Positions 1-13,500 of a DNA stretch of 64,000 bases are shown piece after piece (positions within the stretch are counted from its first letter, which is position 1; every line of letters begins with the position of its first letter). Below the pieces are notes generated by a model that worked only from the letters and a program-made list of their open reading frames with translations, did not search any database and was not told where the DNA came from. Position numbers and translations under genes: made by a program. Source of the stretch: Rapana venosa (Eukaryota; Mollusca; Gastropoda; Neogastropoda; Muricidae); contig CM054138.1 of assembly GCA_028751875.1 (NCBI GenBank), positions 42,141,209-42,205,208 of the forward strand, given 5' to 3'.

Positions 1-1267
1 AGCGGAGAACGGACAACGTGCTGATGAGGAGAAGGGGGAAAGCACGCTGCAGTCAGAGGTGAAGGGCGGCGCGGAGAAGAAGGAGGGGGCGGAGCCTGTG
101 CTGGCTGTGGTGGTCACCCGCTCTGACCGCCCCAGGTCCGCAAGCCCCAGCAGGAAGAAGTCAAGGTCGCCTAAACGGGGTTCAGAGTCGTCCTCCGAAG
201 AAGACGAAGCCAAGTCTTCCTCCACGGGCGATAAGAAGTCAAAGGCTGACCGAGCAGACGACCGAAACGTGAAATCCAAAGCCGTCAAAGTTAAAGGCGA
301 CAGAAAGAAAGATGGCAAACATGTGGTGGTTGCTGTAAACGGGGAAAGTTCTGGCGAGCGCGAACATCGACCCCCTTCACCCGAAAAACAAGGAGGACAG
401 ACAGACGGTGAAAAACGTTCTCCGACCAGACAGCAATCCCCTAAACACACTCACAACAACGTCTCCTTCAAAACGCCGGAACGAGACAGTCCAGATTCCT
501 CAGTGAAGAGAGAACATCCCGAGAAGAAAACTGTCCATGTGTCAGAAAGTAAGGAGGATTCACCTTCCGGGCCCAAGAGCCAGAATAAGAAAAGCGCTGC
601 TGGTAGTAGGTCAGCCTTGGCACACCGCGGCAGAAACGCGCAAAGGAACTCCGCCAGGGCTTCTCACCACACACAACAGTCCAAACAAACTCGTCCAAAA
701 TCCCAGCAGAAGCCGACGAGAAAAGCTCATCGCTCACACAGCTCCAGCAGCAGCAGTAGAAGCCGAAGCCGAAGCCGAAGTTCCAGTCTCGACTCTCGCT
801 CCAGCAACATGAGCGCTAAGAATCGAAAGAGCAAGAGCAAGAAGAAGGACGGGGACGGGCTGAACCTTTTCAGCGACAACGACAACACGGACCACGAAGA
901 GGAAGCCGTCTCGGGCAGGGACCGGAAGACGGGAGACGATGCCTCAACTGAAGGGAGGGCTGGCCAGGACGGGGACGGCAGGGACCAGAGGAAGCGGCCG
1001 GGTTCGGGTCGCCTGGTGGCCTCGGTGCAGCACAGCGTCAGACGTTACGAGCAGGTCCGGCGCTCCATCCGTCAGCTACAGCAGTTACGGCGTGCTGAGA
1101 TCTACGCCAACCATTGCCGCAACGTGGCGCTGTTCCATTCCCTGCTGAAGGTGTACGGCACGCCCAACGGCATTCACAGCTGGGAGCATATTCTGCAGGG
1201 TGAGGTTATAATTATAGTGTGTGTGTGTGTGTTTGTGTGTGTGTGTCTGTCTGTCTGTGTGTCTGCT

Positions 1268-1322
<55 letters not shown>

Positions 1323-1628
1323 GTTTATTTTTTATTTTTTTTATTTTTATTCTTTTATTTCGAGGATAATAGAATAAGCACTCAAGTACTTTTTTTCATC
1401 CAGCCCCGTGTGTATGCAGTTTTATTAATTTTGTCATCCGTTCCCACCGGCACACAATGACCTACTCTTCCGAAAGGCTGAACGAGTTTAAACGTGTGCG
1501 CATGATTTTTCTGCGTGCGTGCGCTCGCACACGAACCTCGGTTTATAGTCTCATCCGAAGGACTTTTCCGGAGAGTGGTGTCGGCACTGGTGTTATCTCC
1601 AGAGGAAAAATCCTCTTGAACGAGAATC

Positions 1629-1712
<84 letters not shown>

Positions 1713-4700
1713 TGTGTGTATGTGTGTGCCTGTGCCTGTGTGTATTTGTATATGTAGACCACAATACGGCGGAACTAATGAAGATATTTATATGTCGTCC
1801 ACACAGAAATAAACCTCACTCTCCCTAGACCCTGTGATAGCTGGACACTGGTCGATGAATTTTAAACCCTAGGCTTATAGAATCCTGCCAACTTTGTAGA
1901 CGTGCATGACAACTTATACAACAAGAATCTGAAGAAGGAATGATAGTGCACCCGGTAATTTTGATCATGTGTACATTTCCTATGTTTTATTAGTGTATAT
2001 CGTCAGTTGTTCATTGTTTTTCTTGTTGCTACTTGTTGGAAAATCGTTCATTGTTTTTCTTGTTGCTACTTGTTGAATAATCTTCATAGTTTCAAAGCGA
2101 TAAAGAAGTTGGCGTTTTTTTCATATTTCATTTTGTGATGAATGAATGTGAGGGGACATTTTGAATGTTGTGTGGTGTACGTTAAGTATTTGTATCTGAT
2201 TCTTGTGTGTTATTGTGTCTTGATTCTTGTGTATTATTACTATGTCTGATTATCGTGTATTGTTGAGAATGATTGTTGTGAATTATTATGTGTGATTAGT
2301 GTGTACTGTTGTATATGATTCTTGTGTAGTATTGTACCTCGATTCTTGTGTATTACTGTGTCTAATTATTGTGTGTTGTTGTGATTGATTATTGCGTGTT
2401 ATTGTGTCTGACTATCGTTGTCTCTTGAGTCTTGTGTATCATTGTCTCTGATTCTTATGCATCTCTGTGTCTGATTGTTGTGTATCTTTGTGTTTGATTG
2501 TTGTGCATCTTTTTGCCTGATTCTTGCCTATTAATGTGTCTGATTCTTATACATCGTTGTGTCTGATTCTTATGCATCACTGTGTCTGATTGTTGTGTAT
2601 CTTTGTGTCTGGTTGTTGTGTATCATTTTGTCTGATTCTTGTGTCTAATTGTGTCTGGTTCTTATACATTATTGTGTGTGATTGTTGTGTATCATTGTGT
2701 CTGATTATTGTGCATCATTTTGTCTGATTCTTGCGTGTTAATGTGTCTGGTTCTTATACATCATTGTGTCTGATTCTTATGCATCATTGTGCCTGATTCT
2801 TCCGTATCATTGTGTCTGATTGTTGTGTATCATTGTGTTTGATTCTTGTGTTATTGTGTCTGATTCTTGTACATTATTGTGCCTGATTTGTGTGTTGTTG
2901 TGTCTAATTCGTGTGTGTATTGTGTCTGATTCGTGTGTGCTATTGGGTCTTATTCTTGTGTGTTATTGTATGTTATTCTTGTATTATTGTGTGTGATTCT
3001 TGTGTGTTATTGTGTGTGATTCTTGTGTGTCGTTGTGTCTGATTCTTTTGATTTATTGTGTCTGCTTCCTGTGTATCATTTTCTATCTGATTCTTGTATA
3101 GGAGTAACATAGTATTGTGTGTGATTCTTCTGTATTATAGCGTCTGATTTGTTTGTGTTATTGTTCCTGATTCTTCCGTATTACTGCGTCCGATTCTTCT
3201 GTATTACTGTGTCTGATTAGTCTGTATTACTGTGTCTGATTCTTCTGTATTACTGTGTCTGATTCTTCTGTATTTCTGTGTCTGATTCTTCTGTATTGCT
3301 GTGTCTGATTCTTCTGTACTGCTGTGTCTGGTTCTTCTGTATTACTGCGTCTGATTCTTCTGTATTATTATTGTCTGATTTTTCTGTATTACAGCGTCTG
3401 ATTCTTCTGTATTGCTGCGTCTGAATCTTCTGTATTACTGCGTCTGATTCTTCTGTATTACAGCGTCTGATTCTTCTGTATTGCTGTGTCTGAGTCTGCT
3501 GTATTACTGTGTCTGATTCTGTTGTATTGCTGTGTCTAATTCTGTTGTATTACTGTGTCTGATTCTTCTGTATTCCTCGTGTCTGATCCTGTTGTATTAC
3601 TGTGTCTGATTCTTCTGTATTGCTGTGTCTGATTCTTCTGTATTACTGTGTCTGATTCTTCCGTATTGCTGTGTCTGATTCTTCTGTATTATAGCGTCTG
3701 ATTCCTCTTTATTACTGTGTCGGATTCTTCTGTATTACTGTGTCTGATTATCCTGTATTGCTGTGTCTGATTCTCCTGTATTGCTGTGTCTTGATTCTTC
3801 TGTATTACTGTGTCTGATTCTTCTGTATTGCTGTGTCTGATTCTTCTGTATTATTGTGTCTGATTTTTCTGTATTGCTGTGTCTGATTCTTCTGTACTAT
3901 TGCGTCTGATTCTTCTGTATTACTGTGTCTTATTCTTCTGTATTGCTTCGTCTGATTCTTCTTATCTGATTTTTCTGTATCATTACTGTGTCTGATTAGT
4001 AGTCTGTATTACTGTGTCTGATTCTTCTGTATTGCTGTGTCTGATTCTTCTGTATTACTGTGTCTGATTCTTCTGTATTACTGTGTCTGATTAGTCTGTA
4101 TTGTTGTGTCTGATTCTTCTGTATTGCTGTGTCTGATTCTTCTGTATTGCTGTGTCTTATTAGTCTGTATTACTGTGTATGATTCGTCTGTATTACTGTG
4201 TCTGATTAGTCTGGATTACTGCGTCTGATTAGTCTGTATTATTTATTTGATTCATCTGTATTAGGCTATTGTGTCTGATTCATCTGACAAATTGTATCTG
4301 ATTCTTTTGTATCATGGTGCTCACTTCGTCAATATGTTGGTGTCTGATTTTTCTGTATTATACCGTCCGATTATGTTATGTATTGTTGTGTCTGATTCTT
4401 CTGTGTTATTGGCTCTGACTCTTTTGTCTTATTGTGTGTCTGATTCCTTTGTATTATTGTGTGTCTGGTTCTTCTGTTGCATCATGTTGTCTGATTTTAC
4501 TGTATTGTTGTGTTTGTTGTTGTGTCTGAGTTTTCTGTATTATTGTGTTTGTTATCGTGTCTGATTTCTCTGCATTATTGTGCTCATTATTGTGTCTGAG
4601 TTTTCTGTATTTATCATATGTCTGATTCATTTGTAGGATTCTTCTCTGTTCATGGGTCTGATCCTTGTGTTTTGTTGTCTGAGTTTTCTTTATTGATATG

Positions 4701-6349
4701 TCTGATTCTTATATATTGTCGTGTGTCTCATTCATCTGAAAGATTGTATCTGACTCATCTGTATTACTATGTGTCGATTCATCAGTAATGCTGTGAGTGA
4801 TTTATTTGTCCTGTGTGTGTGTGTTTAATAGTGATATCAATTTCTTTTATTCATGGATGGTTGCATGAGTGTAAATGATTTGAATGTAAGCGCTTTGATT
4901 TGTTGCTTTGCAAGATTCAGCCCTATATAAATTCCATACATTATCATCATCATCATTATTATTATCATTATTGTGTCTGATTCTTCCATATAGTGTTGTG
5001 GTGTGTGGTTCCTCTGTAACGTTGTGTTCTGATTCTTCTGTAGTTTTATGTTTCTGGTTTTATTGTACTACCGTTTTCATATTCTCCTCGAGCGATGCCT
5101 GCCGGATCCCTGGTTATTTGTGTGTGTTGTTTTCATGTAGTGTGCTGATTCCCTTGTTTCACTCTGAACTGTTTCAGACCAGCACAAACAGACCCGTGAC
5201 TTGGAGCAGGCTCGCAGTAAAGGGGGTGCAAAGGTGAGCCAATAAGTTATGAGAAGAAATATCCTCATCCTGTCTAGATTTTTTTGTAAACCATGGCAGT
5301 ATTAAGATGTTTTAATGGATTTTTTTTCTTTTCAAAGCAAAAAAAAACCTGTCACATTTTTTTTAAAAGCTAGTCTTATGTTGTTTTGATGAAAAGAAAA
5401 ATGCCACGTGCAAGTTCTATATTAAAGAAATGGATTTTAAGGCCATGAAACAAATCATGCATAATTATGTCATGGAAAGTGGATATCTTGTGATTGTTTT
5501 TATTTTGGGGCTGTGCTTTTAATTACGTAGTGTCTACGGGGCCGTCAAATCGCGAGCTCAACTTTCTAACCACTAGGCTATCCCTCTTCCAGGTCGCGGG
5601 TTTGATTTTTATCTTAGTGAAACCGGATTTTTTCTTTCCGATTCAATAGATCATGCATGGTTGTCTGGATGCTAGTCTTTGGGTGAGACAGTAAACCAAG
5701 GTCCCATGTGTAACATCCATTTAGTCGCGTGTAAAAGAATCCCGGCATGGCACCAAGAGTGTTGTCTCAGGGCAGAAATCTGAAGGGGAAAAATTCCACA
5801 CTCAGAATGAAGCAAATGCACTTGCAGACTTGTAAAAGAAACGTGGGTAGTGCTGTTCTTGTGGCGACGATGTGCTGCCCCAGGAAAGCCCAAATTTATC
5901 GCAGAGAAATGTGCAGTAACTGAAAATGATACACTTCACTGTACCACACCACACTAATCTACACTACACCACAGTACACAATGCGACACTACAGTACACT
6001 ACACTACACTGCACTGTACTACACTACACTACACCGCACTGTAGACTACTGCACAGCACTGCGCTACTGCACTACAAATGCAATCCCGCGGCAATACAAT
6101 ATTTTATTACAATACTGTCCTAACATAACACAGTGGCAACGCAATACAAAACGTGGCTAATTCTTACAGGTGTACAAGAAAATGAAAGGGGAGACTAGCA
6201 ATGTGGATAAAGCATGTAAAGCATGTTGTTTTCCTTTGTTCTGCAGTCGTCAGCGAGAGGAGAAAACAAAGACAGCACAGCCACTGGAACAAAGGAGGGA
6301 CAGGACCAGGACCATGTGGACAACGATAAAGACACACACAATGAGGTGC

Positions 6350-6443
<94 letters not shown>

Positions 6444-7565
6444 GGAGCATGTGGACAACGATAAAGATACATGCAAAGAGATGCTCTCTCTGTCTGTCTA
6501 TCTTTTTCTGTATTTGTAATGAATAGGGAATATGAAATATTCAGTCACTGTTTCTTTGTTTGATTTGCTCTTATAAATCACTCTAAATCACTGTTCTTAG
6601 AATTATCTCTGTCAAGGCAAGTACCCAATGGAAAATAACATGTTGCCATCAATGCTTGTGACATAGATCTAACTCTTTGATGTAAATTTTACCATGATGA
6701 TGATCATCATCATGGTCGTTATCATTGTCGCCATGGTCTCTGTGATTATTTCTTGCTGTAGACTGTTATGTGGGTGACATGAAACGGGGACACCTACATT
6801 CAGATTTCAGAACTGATCAAAAGATTTTGAAGGATCTCAAATTTCAGAAGCCTATAGAACAGATTTTTTTCTGACTTGACTTGATCCATGGTTGAGACCG
6901 GTGGTCTGTTCGTGGTTGATGTTCGTCGTGACCAGCAAGATCCACCCTTAAATTTGACACTTTGGTTCATATAAGCTAGCTAGAAGTTTCCAATGATCGT
7001 CCAGTCTACTCTTAAAGGTGTTGATTGATGGTGCTGTCACAACCTCCTCAGGGAGACTGTTCCATGTTGGAATTATTATGAACGGCTGGGGAAAAAAACT
7101 GTAGCTCGTACATCTATTATCCTTTTTAAAAAACACCAACCTGTTTAAACATTATCTAGAACCGATGCTTACCTTCAGATATGAGCGACATTTCTTACGC
7201 TTTCTTTCTTGTTTATAAAATCAGAAAACGACAAGTGTGGACAGACGACAAGGAAGCGCTGCGTCAGGGAAGGGAAGCCACTCTGCAGCCAAAGAAAATG
7301 GCGAAAAAGAGAACGGCATTGACAGCTCACCCCCACGGAGTCCCAGCCCCCGCAGACAAAAAGCCAACTATGACTATGGGTCAGTGTTGAGCTGTGACTG
7401 TGCACTGCGTAAAATAGGCTAGATAGATAGGCAGCCTTGCACGTTTTAGATCTAAGAAGGATTAAATTGTTGAGATAGGCCCAGCAATAGTCAATGTTGT
7501 TCCTAGACTGGTGGCTTTTCCTCTGTCTCTCTGTCTCTGTCTCTGTCTGTCTGTCTGTCTCTCTC

Positions 7566-7625
<60 letters not shown>

Positions 7626-7778
7626 CTCTTCTCTCTCTCTCCTCGCTGGTGTGTGTGTGTGTGTGTGTGTTGAATGAGCAAGTGAACAAATATTAATTTT
7701 TATTCTAAAAATTCTGCAGTTCCTTGAAAAGGTAGTAAGACTCTCAAGGACTGCCTCTCTGCAAAAAAATAAGGAAGA

Positions 7779-7836
<58 letters not shown>

Positions 7837-8178
7837 ATATATATATAGTATATATGTGTGTGTGTGTGTGTGGTGTGTGTGTGTGGTTTGCCCAAAAAAA
7901 AATCGGCCAGAGAATCTGTACCTAAGCATGTTTCTGCACTGTGGTTTTCAATTCCGAAAGATCAAACAGATAAAACACAGCCTTATTATTATTCTACTCT
8001 GGACTCTGAACCAATATATCTACATCTAGTGATAGAAAATGAAGGCGGAAAAAGCATGAAGAAAAACAAGGGAAGTGAAAGAGAATTCAACAAATTGAAA
8101 TTGACTTCTGTGTGTGTGTGTGTGTGTGTGTCCGCCTTTGCTGTGCATGTGGTATTGATATATAGATATAATGATCTC

Positions 8179-8227
<49 letters not shown>

Positions 8228-8327
8228 GGATGGATGGATGGATGGATGGATGGTATGGATGGGATGGATGGATGGGTGGGTGGGTGGGTGGTGTGGGTGG
8301 ACGGAGGACGGGACGGACGGACGGACG

Positions 8328-8385
<58 letters not shown>

Positions 8386-9003
8386 TAGACAGATAGATAG
8401 ATAGATAGATGGTAATTCTGCTGTGTGTTGCAGAGACCCCCAGTATTACCGGCAGATGCAGCGGCAGAGGACAGAGGACATGCATCGCCTCCTGCTGAAA
8501 GCCTACAGGCCAGCCCTGCCTCATGACCTCTTCATCAATGGTCAGTCAGTCCACACACACGCACACACACACGCACGCACGCACGCACACACACGCACAC
8601 ACACAACAAAGCACACGCACACGCACACACACACACACACACACACACTCACGCACACACGCACATACACACACACGCACACAACACACACACACAACAC
8701 ACACACACACACACGCACACACACACACACACACACACACTGCCGCCCAACCGCCCTCGCCAATGCAAGCATGCACGTTGCCAAGTAGCCTAAATATGTG
8801 CGAAACAACACACACGCATACGTGCACACGCGCGTGTATGCACGTACAAATACACACACACGCGCGCGCGCGTGCGCAAGCACACATACACACACAACAA
8901 CAACAACAACAAAGTCTGTTTGAACATAAGTCACGTTGCATAGGTTCCTGCGTGTCACGCGTGTGAGCATGTAGATCTATGTGCACTGTGGCATTTTCAT
9001 TGA

Positions 9004-9041
<38 letters not shown>

Positions 9042-10993
9042 ATATGTGTGTGTGTGTGTTGTGTGTGTGTGTGCGGCGCGGCGCGCGTGTGTGTGTATGT
9101 TTGTATGTGCGTGCAATAATTGTATTGTAGATATGAGCCACTCAAAATGAAATGATGCTGGTGTTGTTGTTGTTACTGTTGTTGTTTTTGCGCGTTTCCC
9201 AGCTTAACACCTGGGGGGTCACCCAGTATGTGCACTCTGCCTCATTCATCTACCCCTGAGAAACACTGTGTGAGAACAAAAGTGTGCGTGTATTGACTAT
9301 TGTCAAGTACCTCACACATAGGCAATATGCTAAGAGCTTGTCGTGGCTGAAGGCAATTTCAACACAACATTTTACAACATAACAGCATGTTAGTGTAGGC
9401 CTTGGCACTTAGCTTACATCGATAACGGACACAGCTTTTGGTCTGAGCCAGAAATGGTGCCAAAACCCAAAGCTTTGTTGATGGAGAGTAGCACCACCTC
9501 AGCAAATACAAGGAAGTAGCAGCCATCCACACATCTGTAACTTCCATGGGGACAACCGGCTTTTGCTTATTCTAGCTTGCATTTCTAGATACATACATGC
9601 TGAAGAAGGCTTGCTGCATACTGCTGATCATCGTCTGGACGCGATAGCCTTGTGGTTAGAGCATCCTGGCCGCCCACGTTCAAGCCACCACCGAGACGCC
9701 CGTTTTAGGGGGACTTTTTTCCGTGGAGTTAATACCAGTGCCGACTCCACTCTCTCGAAAGTCATTTTGATGAAACTCTCAACCGAGGTCCCGTGTAGAA
9801 CGCAGAACATCTTGTGCACATGTTAATATCTGTTCTGCTTTCTGGAAAAGAACGCTATTGTGTGCCGGTGGGAATGGACGGCAATTTTTTTTTAACTGTA
9901 CGTACACACGGACTGAATGTAAAAAAGCACATGAGTGCTTATTCATTATCCTCGAAATTAAAAAAAAACACCTGAAATTGAAGTCAGAAACTGAAAATCT
10001 TGATCAGCATTGGTTTTTCTCGCATGTCAGATTTTACCGTTATCCTATGATCACTTACTAATCCACAGTTTAAAGAGTTCTTCTTCAGAAAAAAGAAAAG
10101 TTATCACTTAATTAGCGTTTCCCAATAGATTAACACCACAGAAGGAACTGGTTTTAAAATGTAGCACAACTCTGAGATCAGTCTTTATCATTAGGCAGCA
10201 TCGATGAAGTATGATAGCAGCAGTATACCATGTGTGTAGAATGGAACAGTATAAGTGGAACACTCTAAGCTATTAACTTGTTGCTGCTCCAAATGTATAT
10301 GTGGACAATGGTTTTTTATTCCTTTTCGAAACAAACATTTGTTTAAAAACCAATGGAACAGTACTGTCAATCACCTTGCCTTAATTAACATCACCAGTCG
10401 TTATCTCTCTGCCAGGAAAACCCCACGACAAGCCGCCCCCCACCTCATCCAACCACTCCCGACCTTCTCGACCTTCGACCTCCAAATCTTTGCCACCCCG
10501 TCCTTCACCTTCCCAAGGACGCCCAACGTCCGTGACCTCCACGGGGTCAAGCCAGGGCACAAGCAACCCCAACGGTTTGTCCAAGGCGCAGTTCAAGGCC
10601 GTGCAAAGTTCCTTCACCATCATGACCCCCTGCGGGACGCGGCGTATCCGACCTCGCAGTGCACATCCTTGTGAGTATCTGCTTTTTTACCGATGGATTG
10701 ATCGATTGATCACACTGCTCCTGGCTTTTTTTGCTTCTTGCTGTGTCTTTGTACAGAATTGTATGCAACATATTTCATACTGCTCCTGGCTTTTTTTGCT
10801 TCTTGCTGTGTCTTTTGTACAGAAATGTATGCAACATATTTCATACTGCTCCTGGCTTTTTGCTTCTTGCTGTGTCTTTGTACAGAATTGTATGCAACAT
10901 ATTTGTCGATGTACGTTCCACAGACAGGTCTTTGTTATGTGGTGATCAGATGGACATTCTACTTGATGGTGTTCGTTCCTTTTTTTTGCTGGG

Positions 10994-11081
<88 letters not shown>

Positions 11082-13425
11082 GTGTGTGTGTAACACGCGC
11101 GCGTGTTAGTGTGTGTGTGGGAGGGGGGGGGTGTGATGCTCAAAGAAAAAGTGTAAAAGTGTTGTAACGTTTGAGGCAGACGCACGTTTGTAAACTTCAT
11201 CCTGCAGTCTGGACATAACTTGCACACGACAACAAGTCTGAGCCCTGTCATGTGCTGACACAGCGTCAGCAGGCCTGTGTGTTCAGACTCGGGACAGACC
11301 ACAGTGTGCCTCTGGCGCCTGGAGACTCTGCAGGATGGACTTCTTGCAGTCAGTCAGGAATACTGTGTTGGTGGGTAGAGTGTCCTCCTGGTTGAAAGTC
11401 TGGGCTGCAAGAAGCAGAGCACAGGCCTCAGCACGGTCATTGGTGGACAGGGTGCCTGTGGCCAGAGACTTCATGATGGTCCTGCCATCAGGGAATCTGG
11501 TAATTATATGCCCTGCTTCCTCTATTTGTCACCGCTTCTTCAGCAGACCATAATGGTCTTGCCCAGGAATTGGGAGGGCATTTGGTGTTTAGTGCTTTCA
11601 GTGTCAGTGACTTTAGGTCAAAAGCTATGTGGCACTCTTTGCTCCCAACATCTGGGATGTTGAGCATGATGGCTGGGGTGTCTGGTCTGCCAGTCAAAGT
11701 CCTGGAGGGATTCATTTAGCTGACTGGTTGTTGACAGAGAATGGTGGTGTTTCCTCTCAAGAGCCTTGATGAGATGTTTAGGGCTCTGTCCTTTCAGTCG
11801 GTTCTTTGTGGGGGGTTGCAGTTTGGGGGATGAGGGGGGCGTGAGGGGAGTCCCTTTTAGCTTTACATGTTGCCTCTGCAGTTTTTCTTGTCACCTTTCT
11901 TCGAGTGAAAGGAGGCCTGCCATAGCTGACACGGGAGAAGTTTCCATGTCACCTGTGATGAGTCTGAGGCTGGCATTCGACATTTTGGTCAGGTTGTCCA
12001 GGCTGGTCTTAGCAGCAGTTGACCAGGCATTGATGAGGTATTCTAAAATAATGGGGTGTGACAGTTGCAGTGTACACTTGCCTCAGTATTTTTGTGTTGG
12101 CCCCCCATTCGGTTCCTGCTAGTTTCTTCTTCAGGGTCATTTTTCTAAGGCTTCTGCTGCGCATGTTGCTGATTATTTTGTAGGTCCAGGTGAGCTTTCT
12201 GTCCAGCTTGATTCCAAGGTTAAGTTGGATTGTATTGCAGAGTGGTTTCTTGATGGTGGATGACTAAGGTGAATTCTTCTTTCTTGGGTAAGAGGGAGAA
12301 CCAAGTGACTTCTGTCTTGTCTTGGTCCTATTGACGAGGACCAGCCACTCTCTTGCCCAGTCTGAGATGTGGTTCAGAGCCTCTTGCAGTCTGCTGGTGG
12401 CAGCACAGACTTGAAATGTATTTGTTCAATGTCCGTGAGTTGCACATCTTGGAAATATCATGTCAGAATTTCAGAGTGATGGCTGTTTGATGGTTTTCAG
12501 TTGAAGCGTATTTCTTCCTTCATTTGGATCTCACGCTGGTCCTTGCATAGATATATCTGACAACAGAAGAAGCAAGTGTCATCTTTGTGATGATTATGAT
12601 TTGAAGTTTGTGTGTGTTGGAGATATAATCATGCTGTGGTTAATGGTCAGAATGTTCAGTCTCTGAAGTCCGGGACAAAAAAAATGTTCCTGTGTTTTGC
12701 CACAAACCTGTTTCATGAAGAACCCAGAAGCGAAGTTTATGTATTGCTGAATGAAGACGTTGAGTAAGGACATAACAAAATGACCCAAAGGACCATTGCA
12801 CTATCATGGCACCTGTTTGTTTGTATTTGACTTGTCTTGACTGAACAGAAGACCCGCTGACCTGACTTACCTGTCGGCGTCACCCAGTATGACAAGAACC
12901 ACCGCACCCAGTGACGCAGACACAATTCTCCTTCTCCTTTTGCTCTGGCTGTCGCTGACCCTGCTGACCTCATGGATTCTCATGGCACAGGATTCCGTGA
13001 TGTTGTCAATGAGAGAAGCTGGTGATCTGCACCACCACTACCACCACCCCCTCCTCTTCCCCTTTTGTTTTTTCCTTGACCTTGCCTTGAAAGACAGTCT
13101 TCATGAGGTCCGCATCTTGGTTTCGTTGTGCATGGCCTGCACATTCTAATTTCTTTCCATTTATTCATAAGTTTTTATGTTGTTCCCAGTTTTTGTAGCA
13201 TTCTTTCGCTTGTTCTTTTATCTGTCCAACTGACTCTTAGCAGCCTTCTATAAAAATTAAAAAAAACACATCTCAGCTGCTTCATGTCTTCTTCTTTTTT
13301 TGTCATCCTCTTTTCTTTGTGTCCAGGATTCACAGCCATCATTATTTTTATTTACACAGCTTGTAAGGAATGCTGCGATCTTTCAAACACACACGCAAGC
13401 ACGTACGCGCGCGCGCACACACACA

Positions 13426-13500
<75 letters not shown>

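Noticed and set aside
59..61. Start of the Ser/Arg-rich protein at position 59
   Set aside because: The codon is GTG and the frame is open to the left window edge, so this is not an initiation site.
1221..1460. Open frames rich in Cys-Val, His-Thr, Leu-Ser or Arg-Glu repeats here and at many other sites (for example 8523-9145, 10946-11302, 37504-37952, 48284-48588)
   Set aside because: They are translations of dinucleotide or tetranucleotide microsatellites, open in several frames and on both strands at once.
4271..4564. 97-codon + strand frame rich in Leu/Ser/Val
   Set aside because: It is a reading of the 23-bp satellite and lacks any non-repeat sequence.
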